From Aphelocoma coerulescens (Eukaryota > Chordata > Aves > Passeriformes > Corvidae): a stretch of DNA of 64,000 nt. The translations under genes were made by a program, and so were the position numbers. Location: NCBI RefSeq assembly GCF_041296385.1, contig NC_091017.1:10286001-10350000 (forward strand), written 5' to 3'. Shown here piece by piece: positions 14,200-23,384 of this stretch. Each line of letters begins with the position of its first letter. Position 1 is the stretch's first letter. Under the pieces are notes generated by a model, which was not told the origin of the DNA, ran no database searches, and worked only from the letters and a program-made list of their open reading frames with translations.

Positions 14200-14685
14200 C
14201 GGGGAGTTGTGGCCAGTGGCTCCACGTCCAGATGGAGGCAGGGGATGAGGGGTGTCCTTCAGGGAGGGCTCTGCCCTTGGCCCCAGGGCTCTTGAATGGC
14301 TTTGCCAATGAGGCAGAGAGCGGATGGAGCTCCACCTCAGCACGGGGTTTGCGGGGGACGGGCAGTTGAGCGGGGCAGGGGCTGAGGAGAAGGACTTGGA
14401 GGTGCTGGTGGAGGAGAAGCTCGGCGTGAGCCGGCAATCTGTGCTGCCAGCCCAGGAAGCCACCCCCGTGCTGGGCTGCATGGAAAGGAGTGAAGAGCAG
14501 CAGGTCAAGGGAGGTGATTGTGGCCCTCCAGTCCATTTTCTGAGACCCCACCTGGAGCGCTACATCTGTGTCTGGAGGCCCCAGCATAAGAAGGACATGG
14601 AGCTGCCAGAATGAGTTCAGAGGAGAGCGGTGGAGATCTTCAGAGAGCTGGAGCACCTGTGCTATGAAGAAAGGCTGGGCAGAGA
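14200..14685 (+). mobile_element. CR1 LINE, 5' piece of a split copy
   Basis: Sequence such as 'ggagaaggacttggaggtgc' and 'caggtcaagggaggtgattg' corresponds to the C-terminal end of the CR1 reverse transcriptase ORF and its start of 3' UTR. Frames are broken. The copy stops abruptly after 'gaaaggctgggcagagaatg', and the expected continuation resumes at about 15571, so one CR1 was interrupted by about 0.9 kb of other sequence. The 228-codon frame on the opposite strand is an antisense shadow of this LINE. Confidence 0.8.
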
Positions 14686-14849
14686 ATGTGTTCCGATCGG
14701 CTTAGGGAAAGATGCCTGTGCTCAAATTGAAGTGCAAATGAGACCATATGATGACAACATACAGATTTTATTTAACAGGGATTTTATTTAATGAGAGATG
14801 TGAGGCAGAGAGATAGAATGTAATAGGAAAAAGGTCTCAGAAGGATCTG

Positions 14850-14900
14850 TTGGAACTAGATGACCTTTGAGGTCCTTCCCAAACGAAACCATTCTGATAT
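14850..14900 (+). mobile_element. CR1 LINE tail inside the insert
   Basis: 'gttggaactagatgaccttt' followed by 'gaggtccttcccaaacgaaa' and 'ccattctgat' is a degenerate CR1 3' end. It lies inside the segment that separates the two halves of the larger CR1, so it is a second copy. Confidence 0.7.
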
Positions 14901-14935
14901 GCTAAGGGATGTGTGGATGTGTATTTTTACTTGAT

Positions 14936-15440
14936 ATTACTGTAATAATACTAATAATACTAATAATACTAACACTAATAATACTAATAATACTAATACT
15001 AATAATACTACTACTAATAATAATAATAATTTGCTACTACTACTATTTCCTATTCTTCATCTTCTTATTTTTCTTCTTCTTCTCCCTATTCTTCTACTGC
15101 GTCATCTTCTTCTTAGTATGTACTTCAACTACTATTTCTTCTACACAAACTTATTCTTTTTTTCTTCTTCTTTTCCTTTTCTTTTTCTTGTTCCTATTAT
15201 TTTATTCGTATTCCAATTCTTATTCCTATTCATATTATTGTTCTTATGCTTAATTCTTTTTCTTATTTGCTACTACTATTTTTTCATCTTCTTCATCTTC
15301 TTTATCTTCTTTGTATTATTATTAGTCCTATTCCTATTCTTTTTCTTTTTTTGGTTTTTTTTTGGTCGTATATTGTGATTTTTGGGGTTTTGTTGTTTTT
15401 TTTTTAACTACTGCTACTATTTCTTCTTCTAAACCCAGCT
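14936..15440. repeat. long trinucleotide tract, (TAA/TAC)n then (TTC/TTA)n
   Basis: About 500 bases of imperfect trinucleotide repeats. The first 100 bases are mainly taa, tac and act triplets; after that the strand is strongly pyrimidine-rich, dominated by ttc and tat triplets with a T-rich end. Such tracts replicate poorly and expand. The 114- and 115-codon frames predicted here are products of the repeat, not genes. Confidence 0.9.
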
Positions 15441-15570
15441 TCCCTCTGTTTTGGAAGAATTGTTTTTGGTGCAATCATGCAGTGTGCAGTGTAGTCCTGG
15501 GAGCAACACCTCCTGTCTGTGCCCATTCCTCATGGATAAAATCCCAAAGGATCAGCACGTGATCCTTTCA

Positions 15571-15830
15571 GGATGAGGGGAAATGGCCTTGGATTCCAGC
15601 ATGGGAGGCTCAGATGAAATATTCAAAAGAATTTTTCCCTGACAGAGTGGTCAGGCACTGGAAGAAGTTGCTCCAGGAGGTGGTGGAGTCACTGTTTCTG
15701 GAAGTGTTCAAGCATCGTCTGGATGTGGCACTTGGGGACAGGGTTTCAGGGTGGCGATGGTGGTGCCAGGGTGATGGTGGGACTGGATGACTTTCAAGGT
15801 CTCCTCCCACCCTGATGAGTCTCCGGCCTT
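15571..15830 (+). mobile_element. CR1 LINE, 3' piece of a split copy
   Basis: 'ggatgaggggaaatggcctt' followed by 'cactggaagaagttgctcca' and 'tgatggtgggactggatgac' is the CR1 3' end continuing from the piece that stops near 14685. Its end abuts the GC-rich 3' flank of the repeat-protein ORF on the minus strand. No intact terminal octamer repeat is visible. Confidence 0.8.
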
Positions 15831-16065
15831 CACCGCTGAGCCACTTGGCACCGAGTGTCCCCCGCGGGTGCTGGTTTGGGGCTGGCCACATGAGTAATCT
15901 TTGGTCACGGGGAGACCCCCTGGGGGTGCTCCAAAGCAGCCAGGGACTGCTGAGGCTGCAGGGACATGTCCAGGCAAAGGCGGCCCGTGAGGCTGCCTGA
16001 GGACGCTGGGCAGGCTGCGGGCCAGCCGCTGCCTGCGGGGCCCGGGCTGGCGCCGGCAGCGGGCC

Positions 16066-17293
16066 CTAATCCTGGGGCTGTGGCGCCAGGCAGGGCCAGC
16101 AGAACAGGCTGTGCAGCGCCCGCCTGAGGATGGAGGAACGTTTCTTGGGGCGACCAAGCTGCAGGTTGAGGGTCCGGGTTTGCTGCTGGAAAACTGAGAA
16201 CCTGGGGTGGCAGCGCCGGGCAGCCACCGGGCTCTGCGTCCCTGCCTCTGGCACCTGCTCCTCAAAGGCAGGAGAAGCCACGTATCCCATGGGGGCCAGG
16301 GCTTCCAGATGGGATGGCCAGGCACAGAGCGGCCCTTGGGGGCATGACTCAGATGCCCCGTGCTCAACCCAAGCCTCACGAGGGACAGGCACGGGGAGCC
16401 CACCTCCTGCCAACCCTGCCAGTCTTTGTTCTCTGCCTTCTTCCCAGAGCTCAAGGATGCTCACTTCATCCCACTCATCCTCCTCCTGCAGCAAGGGCTT
16501 GTCCCCGACGCTCTGCTCCCTGCTGTCCTGTGCAAGGTCTTGGTCACTGTCGTTTTCCCAGCTGGACTGCATGGAGGGTCTCTTACCATTCCCTCTGGAC
16601 ACTTCCTGGCCACTGGAGTCTTCCTCGTCAGAAAGCTCTTGGCCCATGGACTCTTCCCAATCAGACACTTCCTGGTAGCTGCTGACATCTCCGTGGGACA
16701 GCTCATGCTCGCTGTATTCTTCCCATTCAGAGAGTTCTTGGGAGTTACTGACTTGTCCTTGGGAAAGGCTGTGCTCCATGCATTCTTGGTCCCAAACTTC
16801 CCAGTCCAAAACTTCTTGGTAGCTACCGACATTCCCGTGGGACAGCTTTTCCTTGCTGCATTCATCCCAATTGGAGAGCTCGTGGTAGCTACCGGCTTCT
16901 TCTAGGGAGAGCTCCTGCTCGATGCAGGTTTCCCTGTGGGACCCTTCCTGGTACTTGCTGGCTTCTGCTTGGGGTAGCTCCTGCTCTATGCAGGCTTCCT
17001 CATGGGACCCTTCTTTGTAGCTACTGGATTCTACTTGGTGAAGCTCTGGCTCAGTGCTGGCTTCCCCTTGGGGCCCTTACTGGTAGCTACCAGCTTCTAC
17101 TTGGGCCAGCTCCTGCTCAGTGCTGGCTTCCCCTGGGGACCCTTCCTGGTAGCTACTGGCTTTTACTTGGGAAAGCTCCTGCTCAGTGCAGGGTTCTTCT
17201 TGGGACCCTTCCTGATGGCTACTAGCTTTTTCTAGGGGCAGCTCCTGCTCAATGCAGAGTTCCACTTGGGACCCTTCCTGGTAGCTACTGGAT
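16066..17293 (-). pseudogene. gene A: acidic 22-residue tandem-repeat protein, interrupted
   Basis: One minus-strand frame stays open over the whole span except for a single TAA at 17077-17079. Ten tandem units of about 22 residues (66 bases) run from 17289 to 16618; unit 8 has four extra residues. Units 1-6 follow SSYQEGSxxE...EQEL; units 7-10 follow SYQELSxWxE...ELSHGxV, so there are two repeat subtypes. The repeats are rich in Glu, Ser and Gln. A non-repetitive part of about 180 residues follows and ends with a basic cluster (GRPKKRSSILRRAL) and CWPCLAPQPQD before TAG at 16066-16068. In unit 4 the codon expected to be GAA reads TAA, a one-base change. The upstream (5') part is lost: the LTR of ERV-1 begins at 17294. 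The region is far more GC-rich than its surroundings. I do not recognise the family. The conserved period and open frame argue for a real coding ancestor, but function and start are unknown. Confidence 0.6.
16618..17289 (-). repeat. 66-bp coding tandem repeat array, ten units
   Basis: The units begin at 17289, 17223, 17157, 17091, 17025, 16959, 16893, 16827, 16749 and 16683 on the minus strand. All are 66 bases except the unit at 16827, which is 78. Every length is a multiple of three, so the array never breaks frame. The core DNA motif is AGTAGCTACCAGGAAGGGTC with variants. Units 7-10 form a diverged subtype containing tryptophan. Confidence 0.85.
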
Positions 17294-17838
17294 TGTGGGA
17301 GACAGAGGAATAGAAACTTCTGCAATTAAAGGAGGCTTTGATTTACAACCCTGGAAGAGACTAGGTCTGGTTTAATTGACAGAGATTTGTGGACTTTAAG
17401 CAACAGGATTACAAACTTGTGTTCCTATCATTATAAGTAAAATTGTACACTGGGTGTTTTGGTGAAGGGTTTTAAAATATAATAGTGTGATTTTATATAG
17501 TTTAAGTTAAGAATGTAGATGGTATTAGAGAGACAACTGTGTGTACATGACATGAGAAGTTATTGGTCAAGACATAGCTGCATTGCAGTGAGAAGTGCCA
17601 CAGGTGATAGGTCATTAATCTAGAACAAAGTGTCGTTTTAAGTATCTATTGGATTAGAAAGTTATAAATTACGATGTAACCCTAAATCTTGTGACTAGTC
17701 GCCATTACTCGTATGTGTTGTAAAAGCTCACGCCTCGACTGATGCGTTTGTTATTTTAAACAATAAATTCATGTAGTTGCATAGTCCTATCTCTTAAAGT
17801 TATTTTCCTCCAACACATGAAAGCGCGAGAAACAGACA
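17294..17838 (+). repeat. 5' LTR of ERV-1
   Basis: Starts TGTGGGAGACAGAGG and ends AACAGACA, two bases before the primer binding site, giving 545 bases with the standard TG...CA ends. A polyadenylation signal AATAAA lies at 17762-17767, leaving about 70 bases of R-U5. No sharp TATA box is obvious; TTTTATATAG near 17490 is a candidate. Read on the opposite strand, its first 32 bases add an ATG and ten codons in frame with gene A. Confidence 0.8.
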
Positions 17839-17840
17839 AG

Positions 17841-17858
17841 TGGTGCCCAGTGTGCGGC
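17841..17858 (+). other. primer binding site, Lys-tRNA type
   Basis: TGGTGCCCAGTGTGCGGC begins two bases after the LTR. By my recollection it matches the usual tRNA-Lys(1,2) primer binding site at about 14 of 18 positions, with a few transitions, which would fit a betaretrovirus-like element. Confidence 0.65.
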
Positions 17859-18065
17859 GGATTTACGGTGCAGAGGTCGGAGTAGGATGAAGAGGATTCC
17901 CCCGGTCGACGTGAGTTAGCCGAACCCTGAAACGAAGGGTGATCCGGCAGGAGCTAAAGCTGAAAGGAAGCTTAACGGAGGGTCGCGGGCTGATTTCTCC
18001 CAAGCATGCCGGTAGGAAAACTGTCTTCAACGTTGAGTGAAGGCAGGGGCCGGGGACATTAAGAG

Positions 18066-18860
18066 ATAGGTGAGAATATTTCAAAAGAACAGAGGGATGT
18101 TTATAATAAGTTAGATGCCTTGCTGAAGTTACATTCTGAGCCTCTTCCCAGCAAAGAAGTGAAAGATTTATTGCTTTGGGTTTTCCGTAATTGCCCTGAC
18201 GTTGACTTTGAACTTCTTCTTACTAAATCAGTTTGGGATGATATTGCAACTAGACTTTACGATCTTGCTTCAAAACACGATAAGGCGGTGGCTATGTTAA
18301 TCCCTGCTTGCTGCATGGTGATAGAATTGTTGAACAGCTCAGTGATTAATGGCGGCTCTGAAATTTTAACTGCGCCATGAGCTCCCTCGCAGTTGCACCC
18401 TCCGGCCGCTTGTGATATTGCCCCTGAAAGGGGGGGTGGTGAAGAAAAGAGGGGGGAGCCCTCGGAAGTGATGTATGGTGCCGGAGGGCGGGAGGTCCCG
18501 GAAATTACATCTCAGGAAATGACATCTTCGGAAGTGATGAAAGCAAAGATGGATGCCCCCATGACAGCTCGGAGGGTTGACAGTAGCACAGCAGATGTGC
18601 AAACTCAGGATGAGTGTTTACCATCAGTGGATGAATCTAATTTAAGCCTTCAAGATATGAATAGGCTTTCCTCTGCCGATAAGCAGAGAGAAATAAATCT
18701 AAGGGAAAAGCCTATTTTAACAAATTGGAATGTTATACATCGGGAGGTATCTAAAGAGGATGATCTTGTCCCAGCTCGTAAATCGTTGTTAGCATTGCTG
18801 GTGAGGTATGGGAGAGGAGGAGCAAACCCGAGATGGAGGAAGCTCGTGACAGTGTTGTAA
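18066..18860 (+). pseudogene. ERV-1 gag remnant
   Basis: Structural polyprotein remnant, matrix region. The frame is open from 18063 but has ATA at 18066-18068 where an initiator would be expected; a Gly-Glu-Asn N terminus follows, as in myristoylated retroviral matrix proteins. A helical stretch includes LLLWVFRNCPDVDFELL and RLYDLASKHDKA, similar in layout to betaretroviral matrix domains. TGA at 18378-18380 interrupts the frame, which then reopens to 18860 with a Ser/Glu-rich segment. No capsid major homology region and no zinc knuckles are present, so most of gag is deleted. The frame meets the pol remnant in a different register. Confidence 0.65.
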
Positions 18861-19615
18861 CAGAGATTAAAAGGGCTAGACTTGAGATTTCTACGTCAAA
18901 AATACAAGAAACTGCACTGTGGAAATATTTGGGATGGAAAATGACAGAACAGTCAATAAGTCCACAGAAAATACAGCTTCGAATTAAAGTTCATACTTTA
19001 CAAGATTTGCAGCAGCTTTTGGGAGAGATAAATTGGATTAGAGTTACTTTAGGGATTACTAATGATGAACTTGCTCCAGTTTTTGATTTGTTAAAGGGAG
19101 ATTGTGACATTACATCCCCAAGAACCCTCACACCTGAAGCTCTAAAGGCACTTGACAGAGTAACAGAGGCTTTTCAGAAAAGACAAGCACATTGTTGTAT
19201 AGATTCACAACCATTCTTCCTTGCAGTACTGGGGGAAAAAATGCAATTGTATGGTCTTATATTTCAATGGGATGCTTCTGCCAAAGATCCCTTATTGATA
19301 ATAGAATGGGGTTTTTTGTCTTACAGATCTCCAAAAACAATCTTCACAACGATGGAAATGTTAGCTCAGATTATAATCAGAGGCGGGTCAAGGTTGTTAA
19401 CTATGGCAGGCAAGGAGTTTGCGATAATTAATTTGCCTCTGAAGAAGCAATATATTGATTGGGCATTACTAAACTCAGAAGAACTTCAGATTGCATTATT
19501 GAATTATCCAGGTACTTGTTCTATTCATTTCCCTAGTCATAAACTATTTTAGGCAAAATTAAGCTTTAGAGAAAGACCACTGTTAAGTGAAGTGCCTTTG
19601 GATGCTGTGACAATT
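18833..19615 (+). pseudogene. ERV-1 pol remnant: late reverse transcriptase and start of RNase H
   Basis: Begins just after the position where the YxDD catalytic motif of reverse transcriptase would sit; that motif is absent. Visible are the primer-grip-region motif WKYLGWKMTEQ and the thumb motif LLGEINWIRVTLGI with LLKGD. TAG at 19550-19552 interrupts the frame, which continues into SDGSGKT, carrying the first RNase H aspartate, near 19620. Preceding gag ends in another frame at a deletion joint near 18835. The product cannot polymerise DNA. Identification rests on motif layout and is secure for a betaretrovirus-like pol. Confidence 0.8.
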
Positions 19616-19619
19616 TTTA

Positions 19620-20078
19620 GTGATGGATCAGGAAAGACATTGCTCGGTGGTAACGTGGCAAGACCCAGAAACTAAAACATGGAAACAGAATATTCAAATA
19701 GTAGAGGGTTCAACCCAGGTAGTAGAACTTGCAGCAGTAGTTAGGGCATTTCAGCTTTTCCCAGAGCCTTTTAATTTGATTACAGATTCTGCTTATGTTG
19801 CTAATATAGTTAAGAGAATAGAAAGATCGGTTTTGAAGGATGTTAGCAATAATGCTTTATATCGTCATCTTAAATGTCTTTATACACTTGTGCAAAATAG
19901 AACTAATCAATATTTTGTCTCCCATATTAGAGTTCATTCTTCACTCCCAGGATTCCTAGCAGAGGGCAACTCCAGGGCTGATAAGTTAACAGTTGCCATA
20001 GTGAACACCTTGCCAAATATTTTTGAACAAGCAAAGTTGAGTCATGCCTTTTTCATCAGAATGCACAAGCTCTTATGA
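19620..20078 (+). pseudogene. ERV-1 RNase H and integrase zinc-finger start
   Basis: This frame carries the rest of RNase H: the glutamate in VVELAAVVRAF, the aspartate in LITDSAYVANI, and a late aspartate in GNSRADKL. The first catalytic aspartate (SDGSG) sits in the preceding frame, so a frameshift near 19640 splits the domain. The end runs into the histidines of the integrase HHCC finger near 20045, where a second frameshift leads to the integrase frame at 20075. Confidence 0.8.
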
Positions 20079-20875
20079 GAATGTTTTGTCTTTTCAGAGA
20101 TCAGGCTAGAGCAATTGTAAATACCTGCCCAGATTGCCAACTGGTGCAGCCTCCTGTTTCCATGGGAGCAGTAAACCCTCGAGGGCTACAGAGCTTGCAA
20201 TTGTGGCAAACGGATATCACTAAATATCCATCTTTTGGAAAATATAAAAATATCCATCTATCAGTGGATACATTTTCCCATGCAGTTTTTGCTTCTGTAC
20301 ACACAGGAGAGACAGCAAATCATGTGTGTCAGCATTTTTTGCAAGCTTTCGCTTCCTTGAGGGTGCCTCAAGAAATAAAAACAGATAATGGTCCTGCTTA
20401 TACAGCCCAGAAAGTAGCCACATTTTTTATGAATTGGGGTGTTCGCCATACTTTTGGCATTCCTTATTCGCCCACAAGTCAGGCAATTGTAGAAAGGACA
20501 CATCATTCCTTGAAACGTATTTTAGATCAGCAAAAGGGAGATCTAGCACAAGCAACACCACAGATGCAATTACGTAAAGCTTTGTATGTTTATAACTTTT
20601 TGAATAGTTCTTCTGCAGAGCCCAATCCTCCAATATTTAGGCATTTCTCTAATAGCACACATGCAAAATTAAGAGAAAATCCTTTGGTTCTGATTAGAAA
20701 TCCAGAAACAGGACAAATAGAAGGTCCATTCCCATTAATAACCTGGGGCAAAGGGTTTGCTTGTGTTTCTACAGGTACGGGACCTAGGTGGCTTCCTGCG
20801 AAGAATGCGAAACCATATCACGCGCAGAAAGAAGCTGACAACTCTACGAGTACAGAAGAGAGTACGCAGACGTGA
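20075..20875 (+). pseudogene. ERV-1 integrase remnant with DDE core
   Basis: An uninterrupted frame of about 266 codons. It shows the cysteines of the HHCC finger (CPDCQ), then the catalytic triad: aspartate in LWQTDITKYPSF, aspartate in IKTDNGPAYT, and glutamate in SQAIVERTHHSLK, with 35 residues between the last two as expected. A C-terminal DNA-binding-like segment includes WGKGFACVSTGTGPRWLP. It ends at TGA just after 20872. It is the least damaged proviral piece in the window, but its N-terminal finger lies partly in another frame and no intact pol precedes it, so it is a remnant. Confidence 0.85.
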
Positions 20876-21116
20876 ACTTCGCAGACACTACAGCCCATAC
20901 CTGCAATCTTTTGTTTTATTGTTAAAGCTGTAAATTTTAGGTTTTAGATCAATGTAAGAGTGCATAAGCAAATGTGTTGTAAAGCTCTTTTGGCAAATAA
21001 TCCTCATCATTACATAAAGTGAAAGTAAAATTGGGAAATACAAAAATATTCTTACAAATTAGTTTAGAGATTGAGATTTGAAAAGGAGTCTTTTGCCAAG
21101 AGAACTTTCAAGAAAC
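20876..21116 (+). other. ERV-1 pol-env spacer
   Basis: AT-rich linker of about 240 bases between the integrase stop and the env start. No coding motif is visible. A splice acceptor for env would be expected hereabouts, but I cannot pick one with confidence. Confidence 0.5.
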
Positions 21117-22132
21117 ATGAAATTTAATCAAATGTTAAGTTTGTTTTTGCTTTGTTTGTCTTGTTTACTTTTGGTGGAGTAGCTTTGCCAGTCGATCAAC
21201 CTAAGACCAATGTTTGGGTGACTTTAGCTAATGCTTCAGGGCTGGATACTCTATGTCTGTCTACCACAACTCCAGAAAATCCATTTTCAACTTGTCTAGT
21301 CAATGTTCCAATAGAGAATTGGCCAATCCCAGAGAAAATTGACAGGGCCTTACGAGGTACCTTTACAGGATCAGAAGTTTGGGAACACTATACTCCAGTA
21401 AATACATGGGAATGGTGGACTCCCTATAAAACCTCTGATGAACCTGAAGAATTGGAAATCCTTGGTTCTGTAAAAGTGAAATTCTGTGTTGAGTTCCATT
21501 CCACAAACATTAATCAATCACTGATGAGAGATGTTTCTCCATATCACCCTGTCTATAAGAACCACTCCTTTTGGTGTAATAATACTTTTGTAGTTTCATC
21601 TGCACCTAGCTCTATTCCTCTGCAATTACCAAGAGGAATGTTTTTTGTATGTGGAGACAGAGCATGGCCAGCTATCCCGCCAAACATTAAGGGTGGTCTG
21701 TGTACTTTGGGAGAGCTTACATTATTTACTCCTAATATGAAGACAATTGCCAATGTGTGACACAGACAAAAAAGATCTACTCCGCATTAATATGGACGAG
21801 AGTGCAAAGATGATTTTACCCCATGGGGCTATGGAAAAAGGCTTGTAACATCTCTTCTTATGCCACCAGTTGCCTCAGTAGTTGCATTAAAGCAGTTGGA
21901 TCGGTTGGGATGTTGGCTGAGTAAACAATCTAACGCCACATCCCTTGCATTAAGTGGCCTTTTAGCAGATGTCAAAAATGTGAGGCATGCCACTTTGCAA
22001 AATAGAGCAGCCATTGATTTTCTTTTACTAGCCCATGGACATGGATGCAAAGACTTTGAGGGGATGTGCTGTATGAATTTGTCTGACCACTCAGAGTCTA
22101 AATGTAAAAGTACCTTTCCAATGAAAATGTAA
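21117..22132 (+). pseudogene. ERV-1 env remnant, surface and transmembrane parts
   Basis: An ATG at 21117 opens a hydrophobic leader that hits TAG after about 21 codons. The surface part continues in another frame from 21152 to TGA at 21758, with WVTLAN near its start and several Asn-X-Ser/Thr sites. The same frame resumes past further stops, includes a basic dipeptide-rich boundary near 21770, then a heptad-rich segment and CKDFEGMCC (CX6CC), which defines a gamma-type transmembrane subunit. The frame ends at 22130-22132 before any membrane anchor. WVTLAN and a nearby FxTCL motif recur in ERV-2, so the two envs are related. It is broken by at least one frameshift and several stops. Confidence 0.75.
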
Positions 22133-22343
22133 GAAAAACATGATATTGAGCTCATTCTCATTTGATTTTCCAAACAGAAAGCATGGAATTCCAATAATTT
22201 ATAGAAAAAACTCAAGAATTTGATAAAATTTTTCAAGTGGCTATTTTCCTACATTTACATCTAACTGAGTACATACATGTCTTGCACAGCTGTTGATGCA
22301 GAAGGTGAAAAAGAGCTGCGCGGAGGGAAAGGCAATGGAAGTT

Positions 22344-22972
22344 TGTCGCGAACCATTCACGGTGGCTTGTCGGTGCCAGAGCGTGAGGTGCCACAACCTT
22401 CCTAAAAGCATCTCCTTAGCGAAGCAGCTCGGCAGGACCCCCACACACTCACACGCGTACACACGCACACACACGGAGAGCTCCAGTAAATGGGTCGATG
22501 GCAAAGATTCAGGAAGGGTCTCCGTACAGAGTTCCACAGGAGCAGTTTATTGCAGCCACACTCATGAAGGGTTCCAGGGACAAAGAACAATGGAGGGTGC
22601 AGGTTTATATATGGGAGCAGATCGAGCATCAGAGACCGATAATCTGAGGGCATGTGGGCAGTACACAGGTAGGACTAGGGAATGGGAGCCAATGGAGAAA
22701 CTCTGAGGGAGTGGCGAGGGCAAGGGCCAGTGGGGGGAACCTGGAGTGGAGAACCTTCTAGGCCATGGGACATAAAAGGTAAGAAAGAGGTGGGGAGGCC
22801 AACAGGGCCAACCAGGAAAGCAGAACTGGGGTTCATTAACATAGCAGGGCAAAGCATCCTGGAGGAAGCTTCTTCTGTTCACCCTAACCTGGGGAGGATC
22901 TTTTGGTACTAGGGACTATCCTACCAGCTGACTCTCTTTGTCCATTGTACCACTGGCTCACTGGCCACCACA
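22344..22972 (-). repeat. solo LTR with exact 6-bp target duplication
   Basis: On the minus strand it starts TGTGGTGGCCAGTGAGCC and ends GGTTCGCGACA. It is flanked by GAAGTT at 22338-22343 and 22973-22978, an exact target-site duplication. Minus-strand TATATAAA lies at 22604-22611, AATAAA at 22546-22551, and an inverted CCAAT upstream. A GT-rich microsatellite sits in U5 near 22440-22475. No internal sequence is attached, so this is a solo LTR left by recombination. Start and end resemble the LTR at 60986-61704. Confidence 0.85.
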
Positions 22973-22978
22973 GAAGTT

Positions 22979-23379
22979 CTGCCAGATGTCTTGCCACAAG
23001 ATTACTACTTCTATTTATCCCTAAAGGATCTAAGAGTTTTGTTAAGGTCTCCTGTCCTAATCTGGTATAAACACTAAGGAATAAAGAATATAAAGTTCAG
23101 TTTATGCAGACAGTGCAAAAGAGGAGAAAAAAAAATATTGCCCAGAGTTCCTGGGAAGATTATACTGCAGGACTAGGTCCATGGTCAAGAAGTAGAAATA
23201 GTATACCTAACTAAAAATAGTAAAATTCCTGATGAAAGCATAGCGAATCAAATCAGCAATTTAACCATTCGTCACATCAGGACTGCATCAGATGTGATCT
23301 CTGCAGAACAGCTAAAGGCAACAAACAAAAAGACATAGCAAATACAAAGATATAAGTGTACCTAAAACCTTTCTGACAG
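22979..23379. other. short gene-free spacer
   Basis: Unique-looking AT-rich sequence between two LTR insertions. Nothing in it is recognisable. Confidence 0.5.
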
Positions 23380-23384
23380 CCTGT

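Larger units (their letters stand above)
17294..22133 (+). mobile_element. ERV-1: truncated betaretrovirus-like provirus
   Basis: In order: 5' LTR, Lys-tRNA-type primer binding site, gag N-terminal region, a pol remnant starting late in reverse transcriptase, RNase H, integrase, then env surface and transmembrane remnants. Pol most resembles betaretroviruses (class II ERVs); the env transmembrane part is of the CX6CC type. Large internal deletions removed the rest of gag, the protease and the reverse-transcriptase fingers and palm. The element stops in env with no membrane anchor and no 3' LTR. Multiple stops and frameshifts make it non-functional. The left edge lies inside gene A; the six bases before it are CTGGAT, but no second copy can be assigned because the right end is missing. 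Confidence 0.85.

Noticed and set aside
13970..14656. 228-codon minus-strand frame
   Set aside because: It is antisense to a CR1 LINE, with no domain and composition explained by the LINE.
14909..15378. Isoleucine/leucine/phenylalanine-rich frames of about 115 codons
   Set aside because: They are direct translations of the trinucleotide tract.
16130..16905. Two plus-strand frames of about 180 codons each
   Set aside because: They are shadows of the gene A repeats on the minus strand; the repeat pattern makes sense only in the minus-strand frame.
18400..18610. Minus-strand frame opposite ERV-1 gag
   Set aside because: Short, without motifs, and opposite an identifiable gag segment.
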